A DNA stretch of 14,285 nt from Candidatus Nanohaloarchaea archaeon. Lineage in GTDB: Archaea > EX4484-52 > GLR71. This document shows positions 13,693-14,285 of the stretch, in pieces. Made by a program: the position numbers and the translations under genes. Under the pieces are notes generated by a model, which was not told the DNA's origin, did no database searches, and was given only the letters and a program-made list of their open reading frames with translations. How positions within the stretch are numbered: position 1 is the first letter of the stretch; each line of letters begins with the position of its first letter. The stretch is from contig DAOVWP010000007.1 of NCBI GenBank assembly GCA_030636615.1, forward strand, positions 1 through 14,285. The letters are read 5' to 3'.

Positions 13693-14285
13693 TCACAGCA
13701 CGCCTATAATCATAGCAATAGCAAGCCCGATAAGTATCACGCCAATCATAAGCCTCATATGCCTCCTGTATGCCTTTCTCCAACTTTCAAGCGCTTTCGC
13801 CTCTTTTCCTTCATACATAAATATAGCAAGCGCAAGCAACGGAAGTATAAATGCAAGATTATATATCATAATATAAGGAAACACCTGTGCAAGCGCGCGT
13901 CCTTCTGCCTTTAATATCTCAATCACAGTAAGATATATTGGAACACTGCATGGCGCTTCCAAAATAGCCACACCAGACCCTAAAACAACTGCGCTAAACA
14001 CACTCGCCTTCTTCGAAAACTTCTGGATAAAATTATGTGCGCTATCAGGTATCTTTAGAGACACGCCTTTTCCAAAAAAGAAAAAATCCTTAATATTTAT
14101 TGCCCCTGCTACAAGTGCAACAACAATGACAACAGACCTTATCACATCCGGAAACCCAAATTTAATTGAAGTATAGAAATAAAGAACTCCAAGAAGAATA
14201 TTGACGGCAAACACAGATATCAGATAAGCAGCGCTAACCTTCATCAGCTTCCTCTTATGTCCTGCAATCTGCATCAAAAAAGCCA
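13693..14285 (-). CDS. CcdA/DsbD-like thiol-electron carrier (partial, 5' end off the window)
   Basis: The frame is open at the right edge, so the apparent TTG start at 14277 is not the real one; about 197 residues are visible. Five hydrophobic segments remain. The fourth-helix signature GSGVAILEAPCSVPIYLTVI holds one of the two redox cysteines of the family. The first, in an NPC-type motif of helix 1, would lie just outside the window. CcdA/DsbD-type proteins pass electrons from cytosolic thioredoxin across the membrane to exterior thiol proteins. Exported thioredoxin-like proteins at 1-421 and 6344-7009 are plausible recipients in this organism. Loops are basic (FGKGVSLKIP, RKAYRRHMR). Confidence 0.82.
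   Translation of the reverse strand, partial: AFLMQIAGHKRKLMKVSAAYLISVFAVNILLGVLYFYTSIKFGFPDVIRSVVIVVALVAGAINIKDFFFFGKGVSLKIPDSAHNFIQKFSKKASVFSAVVLGSGVAILEAPCSVPIYLTVIEILKAEGRALAQVFPYIMIYNLAFILPLLALAIFMYEGKEAKALESWRKAYRRHMRLMIGVILIGLAIAMIIGVL

Noticed and set aside
1..14285. CRISPR array, insertion sequence, transposase or integrase
   Set aside because: No regularly spaced repeats of CRISPR size, no terminal inverted repeats and no recombinase motifs were seen on either strand.

Overview
The window looks like an AT-rich archaeal chromosome segment. The archaeal signs are box-A (TATA-like) promoters about 27 bp before starts, GGTGA-type ribosome binding sites and leaderless starts. The gene content agrees: archaeal Pth2 and TruD, UbiA prenyltransferases, a methanococcal-type S-layer protein, a DUF134 regulator and a membrane-bound winged-helix regulator. 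A bacterial-type Lgt, next to many small membrane proteins of unknown family, fits best with a DPANN-type lineage (Woesearchaeota/Pacearchaeota-like). That placement is inference.

Layout. Positions 1-1370, minus strand: a partial predicted thioredoxin lipoprotein, the DUF134/DUF5320 pair behind an 18-bp palindromic operator-like site, and a small lysine-rich protein. Positions 1445-3606: two UbiA-family prenyltransferases fired divergently from one palindromic TATA box; the left one is followed by a four-helix membrane protein. Positions 3669-6257, plus strand: tRNA-Val(UAC), then Lgt, Pth2 and a membrane GT2 glycosyltransferase. Positions 6344-7393, plus strand: a membrane-anchored CPDC thioredoxin-like protein and a six-cysteine membrane protein. 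Positions 7403-8560, minus: TruD. Positions 8668-11226, minus: the S-layer protein with a hairpin/U-tract terminator and an apparently long leader. Positions 11661-12101, plus: a small conserved archaeal-looking protein with a possible SecB-like fold. Positions 12125-13529, minus: a transmembrane wHTH regulator behind an unknown cytosolic protein. Positions 13693-14285, minus: a partial CcdA/DsbD-like electron-carrying membrane protein.

How it fits together. Three themes recur. The first is envelope building: the S-layer, the glycosyltransferase, two UbiA proteins and Lgt. The second is thiol chemistry outside the membrane: the CcdA-like protein, two exported thioredoxin-fold proteins and a Cys-rich partner. 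The third is regulation: the transmembrane wHTH sits between two intergenic regions that share TGAAC-type repeats, one of them the S-layer promoter region. The most notable pairing is Lgt together with a protein carrying a textbook bacterial lipobox, which suggests bacterial-style lipoprotein maturation in an archaeal membrane.

The + strand is richer in C than G across genes of both orientations, except over the S-layer gene, so plus- and minus-strand genes differ visibly in amino-acid composition.
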